Assembly: GCA_036023115.1 (NCBI GenBank)
Contig: JAYKKT010000091.1
Coordinates: 33,107,001-33,171,000 of the forward strand
Direction: 5' to 3'
DNA length: 64,000 bases
DNA from: Brasenia schreberi
Lineage: Eukaryota; Streptophyta; Magnoliopsida; Nymphaeales; Cabombaceae
Below are positions 1 to 13,700 of the stretch, one piece after another; the first letter of the stretch is position 1; every line of letters starts with the position of its first letter. Under the pieces are notes generated by a model. That model ran no database searches. It was given only the letters and a program-made list of their open reading frames with translations, and was not told the origin of the DNA. Both the position numbers and the translations under genes were made by a program.

Positions 1-114
1 TGACTCCACCGTAAACTTCTCCGCCATGTCAATCAATTCCATAAATAACGCATCGTGAACCTTCTCGACCAGGAATAACCGGCAAGAGAATGATCAAGTA
101 TGCTGCCCATGCTC

Positions 115-1769
115 TCAGGTCTCCATATTGCTCCCTGCCTCCTCAACCCTTGTCAAATCAGCCTCCGATGCCTACAATGATAAGCAAATAGGATCAACAG
201 TGATAAAAGCTCAACATACAACAAATATAACAAGAAAACAGGAGAGAAAATTTTAGATACTACATCAAAATATTAGACATGGTCTTGATCCATGGGATAC
301 CAGAGCATGTACCAAACAAAATGAAGAACTCGACTCACAAATGTGGTTGAGTCCCGCCTAACTTCGACAGACAGACACCAACAACATGACCAAGAGGCCC
401 AAGACTGCTGTTGACTCCTGCCCTCAAGAGTAGGCTTTTTGCAGCGAGAGAAGCTTAAAGCTCAGCTCAGGTTTGGCTCATACAACCTGGTTCTACACAT
501 ACCTTGAGTCCTTGACTATGAGATAGAGTCCCTTACCTTCGAATACATAGTGTCCTCAAGCATCAATTCAACTTTCACATTCCCTGCCTCCTGTTCTCTC
601 ATATTATCCTGAGAGATCCAAAAAAACAATCATAAATATGAAAAACCAGAGGAACAATGTTCTGATTGTGAAGTTTATGTTGCTGGGCCAATTAAAAGTA
701 TTGGACCACAAAATGGTAACATCAGGATTATCAGAGACCATCTTATCATTTTGCAGTTGATCCTTCCCAGAGAATCTGCTTGCAATAACGAACCTTTCAT
801 GTTTAATGTTGAGGACAAAATAAATTAAAATGACTTCAATGGTTGTAGTGTCTTCTGTTGATTCCTCTCTTCTAAAGCAGAATCTAGGATATCTTAGAAA
901 GGCAAACTATTAACACTGTTCTCTTGTCATCACCAGCTTCTCTACAGCTATTGTTAAGAAATTCATTTCTTTTCTACTGACTTTTCCACTGATCTTTGCA
1001 GGAATAATACCTTAATTGCCTCATGCAAGTAGCCTAAGTAAACAGGGATTACGAAATACGTATGTAAACCATCTAAATCATTTAACTTCACTTCAATGGC
1101 TACGAATCCATCTAAATCCAACATGCATATGCATCAACGTCATCTCTGAACCAACTCATGTATACATTTAATGGAAAAACGTTAGTAGCAATTATAACAA
1201 GGACTTTGAACCTTGACACAAGCTGTCCCTGGTAGGTTGATCAGCATCTGAAGCAACGAATTAACGTTTGAGCACCAGAAGGGGAGGATGTCAAGTAAAA
1301 AATTTCCGCAGGAGGTTGCTCATCAAACAGTGAAAATTTCTTATTTAACCAGCAAAGTTTCACCGCCACCTCTCAAATATTATGCAAGATGCAAAAGTAA
1401 TTCTAAATTCGGTTATCATCTTCCTTCAGTTCAAGAAAGTAATGCCACATACTGTTTATTTTTTATCTGAAGCAAGCCACTGGATAACATAACATAACTA
1501 TCAAAGAAGAAAGACATTAAGAAGCTATCAGCATACCACATCTTTAACATCAGTCTCCATTTTTACATATGCGGCACTATTTGATGCAGGCTTCCTGCAA
1601 CAGAACCTCAGTATTAGCACGACTGGCATTCAACAAAAGAAAGAAACAAAGTGATATGATCCATGGCTGAGATATACCAAATGGTTTCATCTACATGTTT
1701 TGATTCCCCATTTTCTGCATCAGAATCAGGATCCCACCTCTCATCTTTCATGTCATGATCATCATCATC
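115..1769 (-). CDS. HDA19: HDA19-like exons 4-7 (acidic C-terminal tail) and stop
   Basis: Exon 4 (1769-1678) follows the acceptor CTTTGCAG and begins [17 protein letters not shown]. It ends in phase 2 before GTATAT. Exon 5 (1594-1537) follows TGTTGCAG and encodes [19 protein letters not shown], ending before GTATGC. Exon 6 (608-537) follows TCTCTCAG and encodes [19 protein letters not shown] and a few more residues before GTAAGG. Exon 7 (171-115) follows CATTGTAG and encodes [18 protein letters not shown] and TGA. Each exon is short, acidic and in phase with its neighbours, as in the last exons of other plant HDA19 genes. Alternative junctions are possible, notably at the exon 4/5 border. 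The 3' UTR continues past the left edge of the window. Confidence 0.8.
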
Positions 1770-4700
1770 CTGCAAAGATTAGTCACTAACTTAAGTTCAA
1801 CATGGTATCAGAGCCTAGTCGTGATCTACATGTGCACCTGAAGCGAAAAAAAATGAAAAAGATTCTTAGGGTTTTTTGAATATTGGAACCCTAGTATTCA
1901 AGAAAAAGTGCAAAAGATCAGAGGCAAGAGGGATAATTCAGCAGAAATTTTGCAGGTATCACCATTGTTGAACCTACACTCATCTCGTGGCAATATGCAC
2001 ACATCTCGAGGTGGCCTACACACATCCTGAGGCTATCTACACGCAATCTAAAACATGAAGAAGGTTGTAGGAAACATATTTGGGGAGAAACAGGGATTTA
2101 CTGGTTCTTTCTCAAAGTGGCAAAGAGAGAATGCCTTGGTGTTGTCTTATATTCTTCTGGTTCCCTATGTGAGCCACACTTTTATGTGTCTTGATTCTGT
2201 TCGAAAAATTTCAAAAGTCATTGAAGATGCTTATTCTCAGAAGAAGAATATAGCTAAGAAATATAAAATTACCGATAAAATTAAGATGATGTAGAAAGGG
2301 AGAATGCGCATTAAGTGATTACTACAATGAACTACAAGGTCTATGGAAAAAGTTGGAATAGTATTCTCCAACTCAATGTGAAGCTTGTACAAAAAGAAAA
2401 ATTGTTGAGACAGAAGAGAGATAGATTTTTTATTTGCTATAGAGAGTTTCTTCGTACTTTGAGTCAGTAAAAGGAAATATACTTATCAGAGAAGAACTTC
2501 CTTCCTTGAGAACTGTATACTCACTTTTGATTAGAGAAGAGGATCGCAGAATTTTAAAAGGAGTGTAATCACTGCTGATTCATATCAATCAACACTTATA
2601 GGAAAGGAAAACGCTCTCTCTTCACTTCTTCTCGAGGTTGTGGTATATTATCTAGAGGAAGAAGTCATGGTATCCTGTCATTTGCAAAGATAAATTGCAA
2701 TGTTCCCATGGTAGAAAAACAAGACACCCGAGAGCAGTGTTGGGAGTTAGTTGGAAAGCCCCCTTACCTCAAGGATAAAGCATATCAGGTACGTTAAGTT
2801 GATTCAAACAATGAGATTATAGGTATTGATATTATGAATCAATTATTAAAAAGATTGTCTCAAGTGGAGGCTAAACTAAATGAACAAACATCTACATCAA
2901 GACCATCAGTCACACTTTCCCATAGTAAAATTATTTCTTCCCTATGTGATTATTGAGAGATTGACTATGGGGTCACTCATCACATAATAGGTAACAAGGA
3001 CAAATTATATGATTATCAGAAAATACATAATCATTATCAAGTTTGGCTAGTTGATAGCTCCTATACTTTCATGCTAGTAAAAGGAAATATTATAACCGGT
3101 CTAGGAGTATTATCTTATGTATATTATGTACTCGGTTTTCCTATAAAGTTGTTATATGTAAGTTCCTTTATCAAAGATATGAACTGTACAATAATTTCCT
3201 CCTCACATGTATCTTTCAGACTATGAAGACGGGGAGGATCTTTGGATATGGTAACTTCCATGAGAGACTACATTTTGAAGGAGTTAGATACAAATATACA
3301 GACATATGTGGCATTATATATTCCAGTATGCAAAGAGAATGCAGTTAAGTTGTGGCACTTGCGACTTGGACATCTTCCTATTTTAAAACTTAGGTACATA
3401 TTTCCCAAGACTTTTAGTACTCTTCCTTCATTTATTTCAGTTAATTGCGATTAATTGCAATGTATGCCAGAAGGCAAAAGATAATCATGTTTCATTTCCT
3501 TTAAGTGAATCAAAATCTTCTATTCCATGTGAGTTGGTTCATTCAAATATATGGGGCGTAAGTCCTTGTTCTACTCTGTCTAAGCATCATTATTTTGTAA
3601 TTTTTATTGATGATTATGCATATATATTTTAAAATCTAAGAGTGAGGTCTCATGCATATTCCATGTTTTTCATAAATTTGTTGAGACTCAGTTTCATACA
3701 ACCATCAAAAAACTTCGTTCAGATAATGGAGGAGAGTACATTTCTCAGACTTTTGGTAGCTACCTTCAAAGTCAAGAAATTATACATCAAATTACATGTT
3801 CGTATACTCCAAAGCAGAATGAGTTTTGAAAGGAAAAATAAACATATCCTTGAGGTAGTTAGGGCCCTACTCATTGGACCTAATACTCCCAAATCGTTTA
3901 GGGAAAAGTTGTTTTGAACTTTGTCTTCCATATAAATAGAATGCCTTCCAAATTGTTGAATGAAAAGTCTCTTATACAACTACTTTTGCCTGAAAAAAAC
4001 TATTTCTTCTACAACCTCATGTATTTGGTGTTCTACATTTGTTCATGCTAATAATTTCGGACAAGCTTGATCCTCGTGTCATAAGTGCATCTTTATTGGT
4101 TATTGTCCAATACAAAACGGTTACAAATGTTATAACCCTAACAACTGAAAAACTTGTCTCTAGATGTCTCATTCTTTGAACTTCAACCCTATTATGGAAA
4201 ACAGGAGTTAGATCCAGAATCTACTACAACTGGGGAACGAATAATTTTACCCATTGTTCCAAGTATAATTGGAAAGACCAAGAGGACCCAGATGAATATA
4301 CAGGAGTACAAATAGATATTTCAAAAACAAAAACAGATAAAAAAAGGGAATGGAATGTGTACCATTGAGAAACCAGAAATATATTATGTTCTCAAGAGCA
4401 GATAATCATGTCACAAGACTCCAATCCAACTTTTGATCCAAAAAATAAAGGAGTTGAAACTTCCTATTGCAATCTAAAAAGAAAGGACAATGTGTACTCA
4501 TTCCATCTCTCACTTGTATCGTACAAAGATATGTTTGGAAACTATAAGAATTTTATCTTAAATGCAAATGTGAAACCTATTCCTGTGAATGCAGAAAAAG
4601 AGATGTCCAACCCTAAGTTGCAAGAAGCTATGAATAAGGAACTATGGTACATGGGAGTTGACCGATCTTCCTTCATAGAGAAAATCAATTGGTTATAAGT

Positions 4701-7700
4701 GGGTGTACACCATTAACTATAGAGCAAATGAGAATATAGAGAGGTATAAAGCTATATTGGCAGCCAAAGGATATACCCAATCATATGGGATCGACTACAG
4801 TGAGACTTTTAAACCAGTAGCAAAACTTACCACAATTCGTTTTATTATAAGTCTAGCAGCAAATAAAGATTAGGATATATGTAAAGAATGCACTTCCGCA
4901 ATTCAGTTTAAATGAAGAAATCTATATGAACCTACCACCAGGAATCAACTATGGAAAAGATCAAAACAAAGTGTGCCGATTGAAGAAGGCACTATATGGG
5001 CTAAAACAATCTTCATGAGCATGGTTTAAAAGATTTAGTGAATGCATGATAAAACTTGAGTATGCCAAATGTACAAGTGGTCATACTCTATTTATAAAAC
5101 AAGGTAAAGGAATTTCTAATTTAATCGTTTATGTTGATGACATAATACTCACAAGAGATGATCAAGAAGAGACGTTTGGACTTAAGAGTCAACTATGTCA
5201 GATGTTCGACTTGAAGGATCTTGGAAAACTCTATTACTTATTGGGAATTGAGGTATTGTGATCTAAGGCTAGTACATTTCTAACTTAGAGGAAATACACC
5301 CTTGACTTATTGAAAGATACTAATATGATTGATTGTAAGCCCAATGATATTCCAATGGAAGTGAATCATAAGTTGGATGCAAAGGAAACTTAGTGTTTAA
5401 GGATGTGGGAAGGTATCAATGACTAGTTGGAAAGCTCATTTATTTGATCATTACACTTCGTAACATATCATATGTAGTTGACATTATAAGCAAATGTATG
5501 CATCAACCAACAAGATATCACATAGGCGGTGTATACAATATAACGATATTTGAAATCTACTCCAAGACTTGGTATGTACAAACAAAAGTTGAAATTTTTA
5601 TAAATGCAGATTGGGCAGGTTCTAAAAAGGACTAGAAGTCCACATCTACTTATTACTCGAGTTGGGGTAATGTGGTGTCTTGAAAGAGAGAGAAACAAAA
5701 TGTGGTTATAAGGTCCACTGTTGAAGCTTAACACAGAGCAATGACTCAAGGAATGTGTGAAGGTTTATCGCTAGAATCATTATTGGGAATAGTGTTATCT
5801 GTATCGCACCGTATCGTATGATACGGTGTAATAAGTATCGTATCATGGGAAGCCGCAATACGATACAGGCGATACACCCAAAAAAAATCCAATTTTTTTT
5901 CAATTTTTTTTTGCTGGTTTCCGGCCTCTCTTCACTCCCCTCTAAGGCATCCTCCGATATGCTTGTAATTTGGGTTTATAATTTCATTTATTGAATAAAA
6001 ATAATTTATGAACAAATAAAAATTGTGACAAAATCATTTCCTTTTCTGTTGCTAACTTTTAGGTATATTTCTGCTAGCAATTTCTAATTTCATAAGATCG
6101 CAAACAATTAAAAATATTTGGTTGTCTCCATTCATTGAGTGGGCATTTCATAACTTCACTATTTTAGGGTTCACCTTACATGACTTCCATTGAGTGGAAC
6201 ATGATCAACGTGTGTGAGGCTTAACTCAGTTTGTGAAGTGAGAAATGAAGCTCAAGCATTAGTTAAAAGGCTAGTCTCCAGTAAGAGAAAAAAGGGATAT
6301 CATCAAGTAATAATATCACATCACTGAGGTGTCATAGACTCCATAATCAAAGAAATTGAGCTCATTGTTTTGCTCACATATGAAAATTAGCAAATATGAC
6401 AACTATACGTACAGAGATAGCAGTTTGTTAATTTTGATATATTAGATGAGTGAATTATGGAAGATAACGAAGAAAATGCACTCCTAACCGAAGAAGACAT
6501 TGCATAAATTAATTTGAAGTGCAACAACATCATGAAGGAGATGAAGATTTTCATTTTAAAGCAAAAGGTGATGAGAAACTTTGAATTTTTATCAAGGAGA
6601 AGATGAAGATTATTTAGTTAATGATCCTGATACAAATTTACAATATGTAAAATGTAAATGTATTTCATTTTTTGCTTCAAAATATGAAATTTTGGATGCA
6701 ATTGTTCAATGTTGATTGTTGAATGTTCAATCTATGCTAAGCTTTGCATTATATGAATTTAAAGCAATTACCAGATTTTTTCAGATTTTTTTTTATTTTT
6801 TTCGGATTTTTACTAATTTTCTTGATTTTTTAAATAATTTTTGTATTATTTTAATATTAAAGTATGATACGGGCGATACGATATGATACGCCCGTATCGT
6901 GGAGCCGAACGATACGTGATACGATATGCGTCAGACAACACTGATTGGGAGAACTCCATATTCGGAATCAAGGTTCCATCATACTATTTAGTGATAATAA
7001 AGCAATTATTCAGATTGCTTCAAATTCAATCTAATAAAGACAGAAATATATTCGTGAAAAGGTTATCCGGGGGAAAGTTCAGTTAAACTATGTGAAGTCA
7101 TGTGATCAGGTTGCGGATATACTCACCAAGGCAGTAGCAAAAGGAGTTCTTTAACATATACTCAGCAAGTTGAGAGTCTTTGATATTTTCCTCTCAACTT
7201 GAGGGGGAGTGTTTGAAGAAAATATGCAGAATTTTATCTTTGCTAGAATAGTTTGGTTTGTTTGTTTGTGGTTGACTTTAAAGATAAGGGTAGTTTAGTA
7301 ATGTTTAGTCTTCTATATAATAAACTACAGAAATAATAAAGAGGAGAGAGAGAGAGAGTGTTGTGGTAGCCATAGACTCCACGATTCCTCCACCATTTTC
7401 TACCTTGGTTGATTCTTGATTTGATATTGCATGCTCTATTTTGATTTTGTTCAGTAGTTATGACATATAAAAAATCAAAATATTTGATGAAATATAATTT
7501 CGTATTATAATTACAGTTATTGGGAGTGGCCAAAAACATGTGTGAGGACTCACGAAAGAATGACAGACTTCGTTGAAGTTAATATTGTGTTACATCAAGG
7601 ATAAACTTTAAGTCCATACTAATCTATAATGGTGATTAATAAGTTAACAAAACATATTCAAGATGAAGTACCTTGGTGTATGTTATTTGGAGATGACATT

Positions 7701-10700
7701 ATGTTGATATATGCTATTTGCATATGACATTGTGTTAGTGGAGGAGTATAAGGAAAAAGTTAATAGAAAATTGAAACTATGGAGAGAAACATTAAAAGGT
7801 AAAGGCTTCCAACTTAGTTGAATATATGGAATGTATGTTTGATAATTTAGTTACTTAAGAAGACATATAAATTAAAATTGGCACACATTACATCCCCAAA
7901 AGAAAAGTTTTAAATACCTAGGGGCAATTTTTTAGAGTGATGGAAGAATTTATGGAGATATTACAAATAGAATTAATGCAGGTTGGTTAAAATGGAGAGG
8001 AGCATCAGGGATTCTTTATGACAAAAATATATCATTAAAGTTAAAAGGTAAATATTATAAAGCAACAATTAGACCTGTCATATTTTATGGTTCTGAGTGT
8101 TGGGCAGTTAAGTTGGTGGCAAAAATGAAGGTTTTGAGATGGATGAGTGGTCATACAAAGACCATATACATAATGAGGTTATTAGAAATAAATTGGGAGT
8201 GGCACCAATAGAGAATAAAATGAGAGAATATCGTTTAAGATAGTTTGGACATATACGAAGGTATGAAAAAACTAGATTTTGAAAGTATTAAAAGAGCTAG
8301 AGAACGACCACAAAAGTGTTGGAAAGAAACAATAAAGAATGATCTAGCTTATGTTGAGTTAACCGCTAACATGGTACATGATAGGGCTCTGTGTAAATAA
8401 AGAATTCATGTAGCTGACCCCGTCTAGTATGGGAAAAGGCTTCGCGGTTGTTGTTTGTATTGAGAGTGGCCAAGAAAATGACTATGCTTGTGATGTTCAA
8501 GAAATAAGGAACTCTGGAATTGCTAAATGATAAATCAAAAAGTTCCGGTACACCCGAGGAAAATCACTTTTTGATGCAGCACAAGCTATCTTTAGTTGAC
8601 TTGATATCGTTCATGTGGAAGGAAACAGAACTATCTTTAATAGATAAACATGAGGGAACAAGAAAATACCAAAATAGATTATGCAACCTCTTGTAGTAAA
8701 CAGTTTTTATAGACTAGCCTAAGGACTGAATTGATTACTAATCAAGACTTGGGAAGGCTTCCCTATTAACTCAGTCTTGAGATTTTATGTCTTGGAATGT
8801 TTTCACGGGAGACTTCACAAACATTAATTTTTGTGTGTCTAAGAATGTTCCCCAAACTTAGGTACTCCCAGACATTAATCACAAACATTAATTCTGTTTC
8901 GAAGAATCTGCCATTCTTAACTCTGATCTAACTTATCTTTCACTACGGATAATATCCTGCATCATTCCCTCCCTCCTGATTGGAACTCATCCTTGAGTTG
9001 TCCTCGATCCTCATAGAGTGGTTCTTCAAGATGGTATAGGGTAACATCAACTACATTAAACATTTTAGAAAATCCCATGTCAAGTGGGAGGTCAATGATT
9101 ATTTGTTATTGATCTTCATAATCCTGTAGGGTCCATACTTTCATGTGCTTTGATGCGCAGTTCCTCTTGATATCAGTGCCACCAAGCTCCAGCCCTTCCT
9201 TTCAGTTTGTAGGCCACACAAAAAACCTTTTTTGGGGATTACAACAACTAAGCCTTTTCCCATACTAGATGGGGTCGGCTACATGAATTCCTTGTTTCCA
9301 CAGAGCCCTATCATGTGCCATGTTAGCAGTTAACTCACAAAAAGCTACATCATTCTTTTTTGGGGATTAATATTTATAATTTCAAAAAAACTCTCGACTT
9401 CGTATAACCAATTCAGAAATGGTTTTATCTCTATTGCACCATTAAAATAGGGATATAAGCTTTAAGTTTAATAGGGATATCAGTTTTAAGCTTATAGTGA
9501 TCATGATGGTGGTCACGATGATTTTTATTTTTTGACCACTTATTCTCATAGTTGTTTTCATATTCTTTATCTTCAAAGGCTTTATCTAGAATTTATCTAG
9601 GTAGTCTTGCTGATTGACTCTTCTAAGAGGGTATGTTCTTTTATGATAATGTAAGAAATAACTATTCAATTAACTTGTAGAGTCTACACCAAATAATAAT
9701 ATCATGATCCAAGAATCGCCAAACAATCAATACACCAAACACTTGGTGTTCAAACACACAAACAAACAAATAAATAAGGTATTGTCCCAAAATTAAGATG
9801 TATTTAACGAATGTTGTGACTCTCTTCATAGAGCAAGAATGAGAATTTACACCAGCAAGCAACAAGTAAAAGAGAGAAAGAGAGGAGAGTTGTTGGAACT
9901 CCCCCAATGGCTACCTTAACTAGTCGTTGTTGGCCCCCAACGGCTAGTTGAGACCAATGTTCACCTGGCCCAGGCCTAGGTGTGCCAAGATCAACGGGCC
10001 CTAGTGGCCAATTTCTTATTACATTTTAACACACCCCATTAAACTTACGGTGTGTAGACAATGACTTAATAAAAAAATCTGCAAGTTTAAGTTCTCAAAA
10101 CACATAACACAGAGTCAACTTTTTCTTCAAACATTCCTCTTCAACAAAGTGACAATCCATCTCGATGTGTTTGGTTCTTTCATGAAAAGTGTTATTAGAT
10201 GTTACGTACATGACACTTTTGTTGTCACAAAACATAACGAAGGGTTATTCGAGAATGACTCTCATGTCTTGCAGGATCTCTGTATTCCATAAAGTCTCAG
10301 CAGCAACATTTATCATTGCACGGTATTCAACTTCTGTGAAAGACAGAGACACCCTTTGTTGCTTCTTGCGTTTTCAAGATATCAAAGACTCACCTAGGAA
10401 TACATAAAAACCGATGATAGAGTATCCATTGTTAACATCTCAAATCCAATCACCAACATCATTATATACATTAAGTTAAGAGAAAAAACACCCCCTTATC
10501 CAGAGTGTACTTAATATATGTAATAATTCTTATAATTGCACTCATATGAGTGCTAGTAGGAGCTTATTGAATCTGACTGGTAATATGAACAATGTGTGAT
10601 ATGTATGGGCAGGTGATAGAGAGATAAGTCAATATCCCTATCACCTACATGTACCAGTGTTATTCGACGTGTATCATATCGTGTATCATTTTGGTCCATG

Positions 10701-13700
10701 ATACGGGTGTATCATAGCGTAACATACTTTAATATTAAAAAATTAAAAAAAAATCTTTAAAAAATCCAAAAATAATTAGGAAAATTTTAATAATTGCAAA
10801 GAATTCATATAATGCAAAGTTTAGTACATGTTGATCCTTCACCATTGAACAATTGAAGAAAAAAAATACATATTTTGAAGCAAAAAATGAAATACATTTC
10901 TGATTTACATTTACATATTGTAATAAAGATCATCAACTAAATAATCTTCATCTTCTCCTTGCCGAAGATCCTCACCACCTTCTGCCTCAAAATCAAAATC
11001 TTCATCTCCTTGATAATGTTGTTGCGCTCCTTCCAAATTAATCCATGCAATGTCTTCTTCAGTTAGGAGGGCATTTTCTTTGTTATCTTCCATAATACAA
11101 TCTTCTAATATATCAAAATTATCCAAACTTATTGGATCAAATTGACTTTCTTCTCTATTTACCTTTTTTAATTGCCTATAAGAAAAAAGATAAGTAATTA
11201 GTAAATAACATTAACAATTGAAATCAAACAATATATTGAATTGAATCTTTAACTAACTACTAACTAATACAAGATTACCTCTCGCGAAACCGCATGTCAT
11301 TCAATCGCTTATGTTCCAACCTGTTGCGCTTTTTTGTATGGATGTGTTCAAAGACACTCCAATTCCTTTCACAACCCGTTGTACTAAAGATTTGGTTCAG
11401 AACTCTTACTACAAAATCTCTAAAGTTTGGGCAATCACTTCGAAACCTATTCCACCAAACATTTGTAGAAAAAGGCAAACATTAAAGACTTAATCCACAA
11501 TAATATAAGATTTAAGAAACTTAAATACGAAGATAAACAATTTGCCTAAGTGCATATTAGTGCAGTTGCGAATTCCTACAGGCAAACCCATTAAGTGAAG
11601 AGCATTATCACAGATCTCCATCTCTCGATGTATAACATATGCTCTACTCTCATCAGGGACTAATCTATCTATACAATCAATGATGCCTCGATTAACCTCA
11701 TTGTCTATTTTGAAGCTTGCTAGGTACTTGAATGTTGGGTTTAGATAATATGTTGCTCCATGAATAGGCTGATGCAATTGTTTATTTCATGTATTATCTA
11801 TAATTTTCCATACGAACACATAATCTCTCTTTTTTCCATTAAAATTATTCTTAATAGCTTCTTTTGCCCTATCTATGGCTTCATAAAGGTAGCCTATAGA
11901 TTGTTTATCCTTGCTATCAATCAATCTCAAAACCTTTACTAAAAGACATGTAATCCTCAATAGTCTAATACATGCATTCCAAAATGTACTCTTGAAGATT
12001 GTCTCTGAAATCTCATTGAACTTTTTATTTCTTCTATTTTGAGGCAACTCTGCAAATTGTTGTCACTCATACGAGGAGAACATTCTCTTCAAAGCTTGCT
12101 TCTGTCTCATAATACTCTGTACAAATAAAAAATTAGTTGCAAACCGAGTTGCAGTTGTACGAAGAAGCTTTGCACCAACTGTATATCTCTCCATCATACA
12201 CAACACAAAGGCATGGTTGTAGATAAATTTGGTGATAACTTGGCAACACTTAGTTGTTGCCTTTATCTCATCCATCTCACCATAAGGATGAAATATAAAC
12301 AATGGGTTGTGCATGGTATCCAATAGAAAGTCCCATAAGTATATGCTAACTCCTTCCCAACTGCTTTATAATTAGTTGCATTATCTGTAATCAGTTGGAC
12401 TATATTTTCTATCCCAACCTCGCATATCACCTTATCGAACTCTTGTCTTAGGATCTCTACAGTGTGTATCTCCTCTAACAAGTCTAGAGATCTCAAAAAC
12501 ATAAATCATTTAAGATAGTAGAGAAGAAAGTTTAACAAGGTCCTTCCTCGCCTGCCATGATAGTGCATTATGTCTCCTTCCATGACTCTCTCAAAGTCAA
12601 ACAATATTTTTGCACTTCAATGACGGTCTTATCTAATATCTTTCCTCTCAACTTCTAATAAGAAGGCATCCTGTATCTTGAACTAATATTAACAATTGCA
12701 TCTACCATTGCTTTAAAATGAAAATTGTTTGTTGCATTAAATGGAATACATGCATCATAAAACCATCTGCCCACTTTAAGGTCTGCTTAATCATGCAGTT
12801 GTTCTAAATTCATAGCAACACGAATTTTGGGTTGAGCAACAGGTGTAGTGCTAAGAGGAAAAAAAATGAATTTATAACTCTTCCTCTACTCCTTCATGAA
12901 CTTCCGCAAAATCTTCAGCAACACTCTTTTCCCTATTTGGTGGTCGAGAACTACTACTATTAATCTCTATTTTAGCATATGAAGGAATATTATCAGTGAA
13001 TTTAATAACATATCATCATCTTCCTCAAACATCTCTAAATCATCTTTTTGTTGTCTCCTCTCTTGTATGCTCTCAATCATCTGAAGACATTGTGATTTAA
13101 TACTTTCTGGCAAACTTATAATTATGTCCGTGCAAGGAGCAACTTCTTTCCTAATACCTGCTAGATGTTGCTTCAATAATGAAATTTCACCATTAATCAC
13201 CTTCTCACAAAACAAACATTTGATCTTTAATCTGAAACCCTCAACTGTTGTACCCCACTACTATGCTGAATCATCAGACCGAGATTGAGTCTCTAACACC
13301 CCTTCTTGTGATATTAATTGAGTACTTCAATTCAATTAAAAACCTGAAAATAAAAGTACTTCATAAATCCTCAATTTTCACATTACACTCAAATAGAGTG
13401 TCTTCCACTTCATGAATGCAATAAAAATCATATCCACACACTTAAAATAACTTCATATTTTGTCATTTAAAAAAAATACAAATAATACCAAAAAATTAAT
13501 AAATACAAAAAAAAAATCAGAAAAACACTCAAAATATACCACAAACCGAGTTAGGAGGCTTGCACGGACGCCGTAGAGCACTTTTTTAGGAGCCTTGAAC
13601 ACCAAGGGGGGGGAGAACCACCGGAAGATGCCTTGAACCGCTCTGTAAAAACCACAGAAACCTGCAAAAATACAGCTTTTTGTTTGGCTAGGTACCCTAT

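Larger units (their letters stand above)
1802..7533 (+). mobile_element. Copia-1: decayed Ty1-copia retrotransposon lacking its 5' LTR
   Basis: The primer site TGGTATCAGAGC, complementary to initiator tRNA-Met, is at 1804-1815, but no LTR precedes it; HDA19 exon 4 is only about 30 bp to the left. Internal domains follow copia order: gag (2055-2294), protease-like THHIIGN (about 2970), GAG-pre-integrase LWHLRLGH (3350), integrase [19 protein letters not shown] and VIFIDDYA (3460-4000), reverse transcriptase with YVDDIILT (about 4600-5260), and RNase H (5400-5780 and 6950-7100). Many stops and frameshifts break the frame. A polypurine tract TTGAGGGGGAG precedes the 3' LTR, which starts TGTTTGAAG at 7210. 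RNase H is split by a hAT derivative (5790-6943). The right LTR limit is unclear because an RTE fragment is inserted there. Confidence 0.85.

Noticed and set aside
1288..1470. 60-codon ORF on the plus strand
   Set aside because: It lies inside intron 5 of the HDA19-like gene, antisense to it, without any family similarity.
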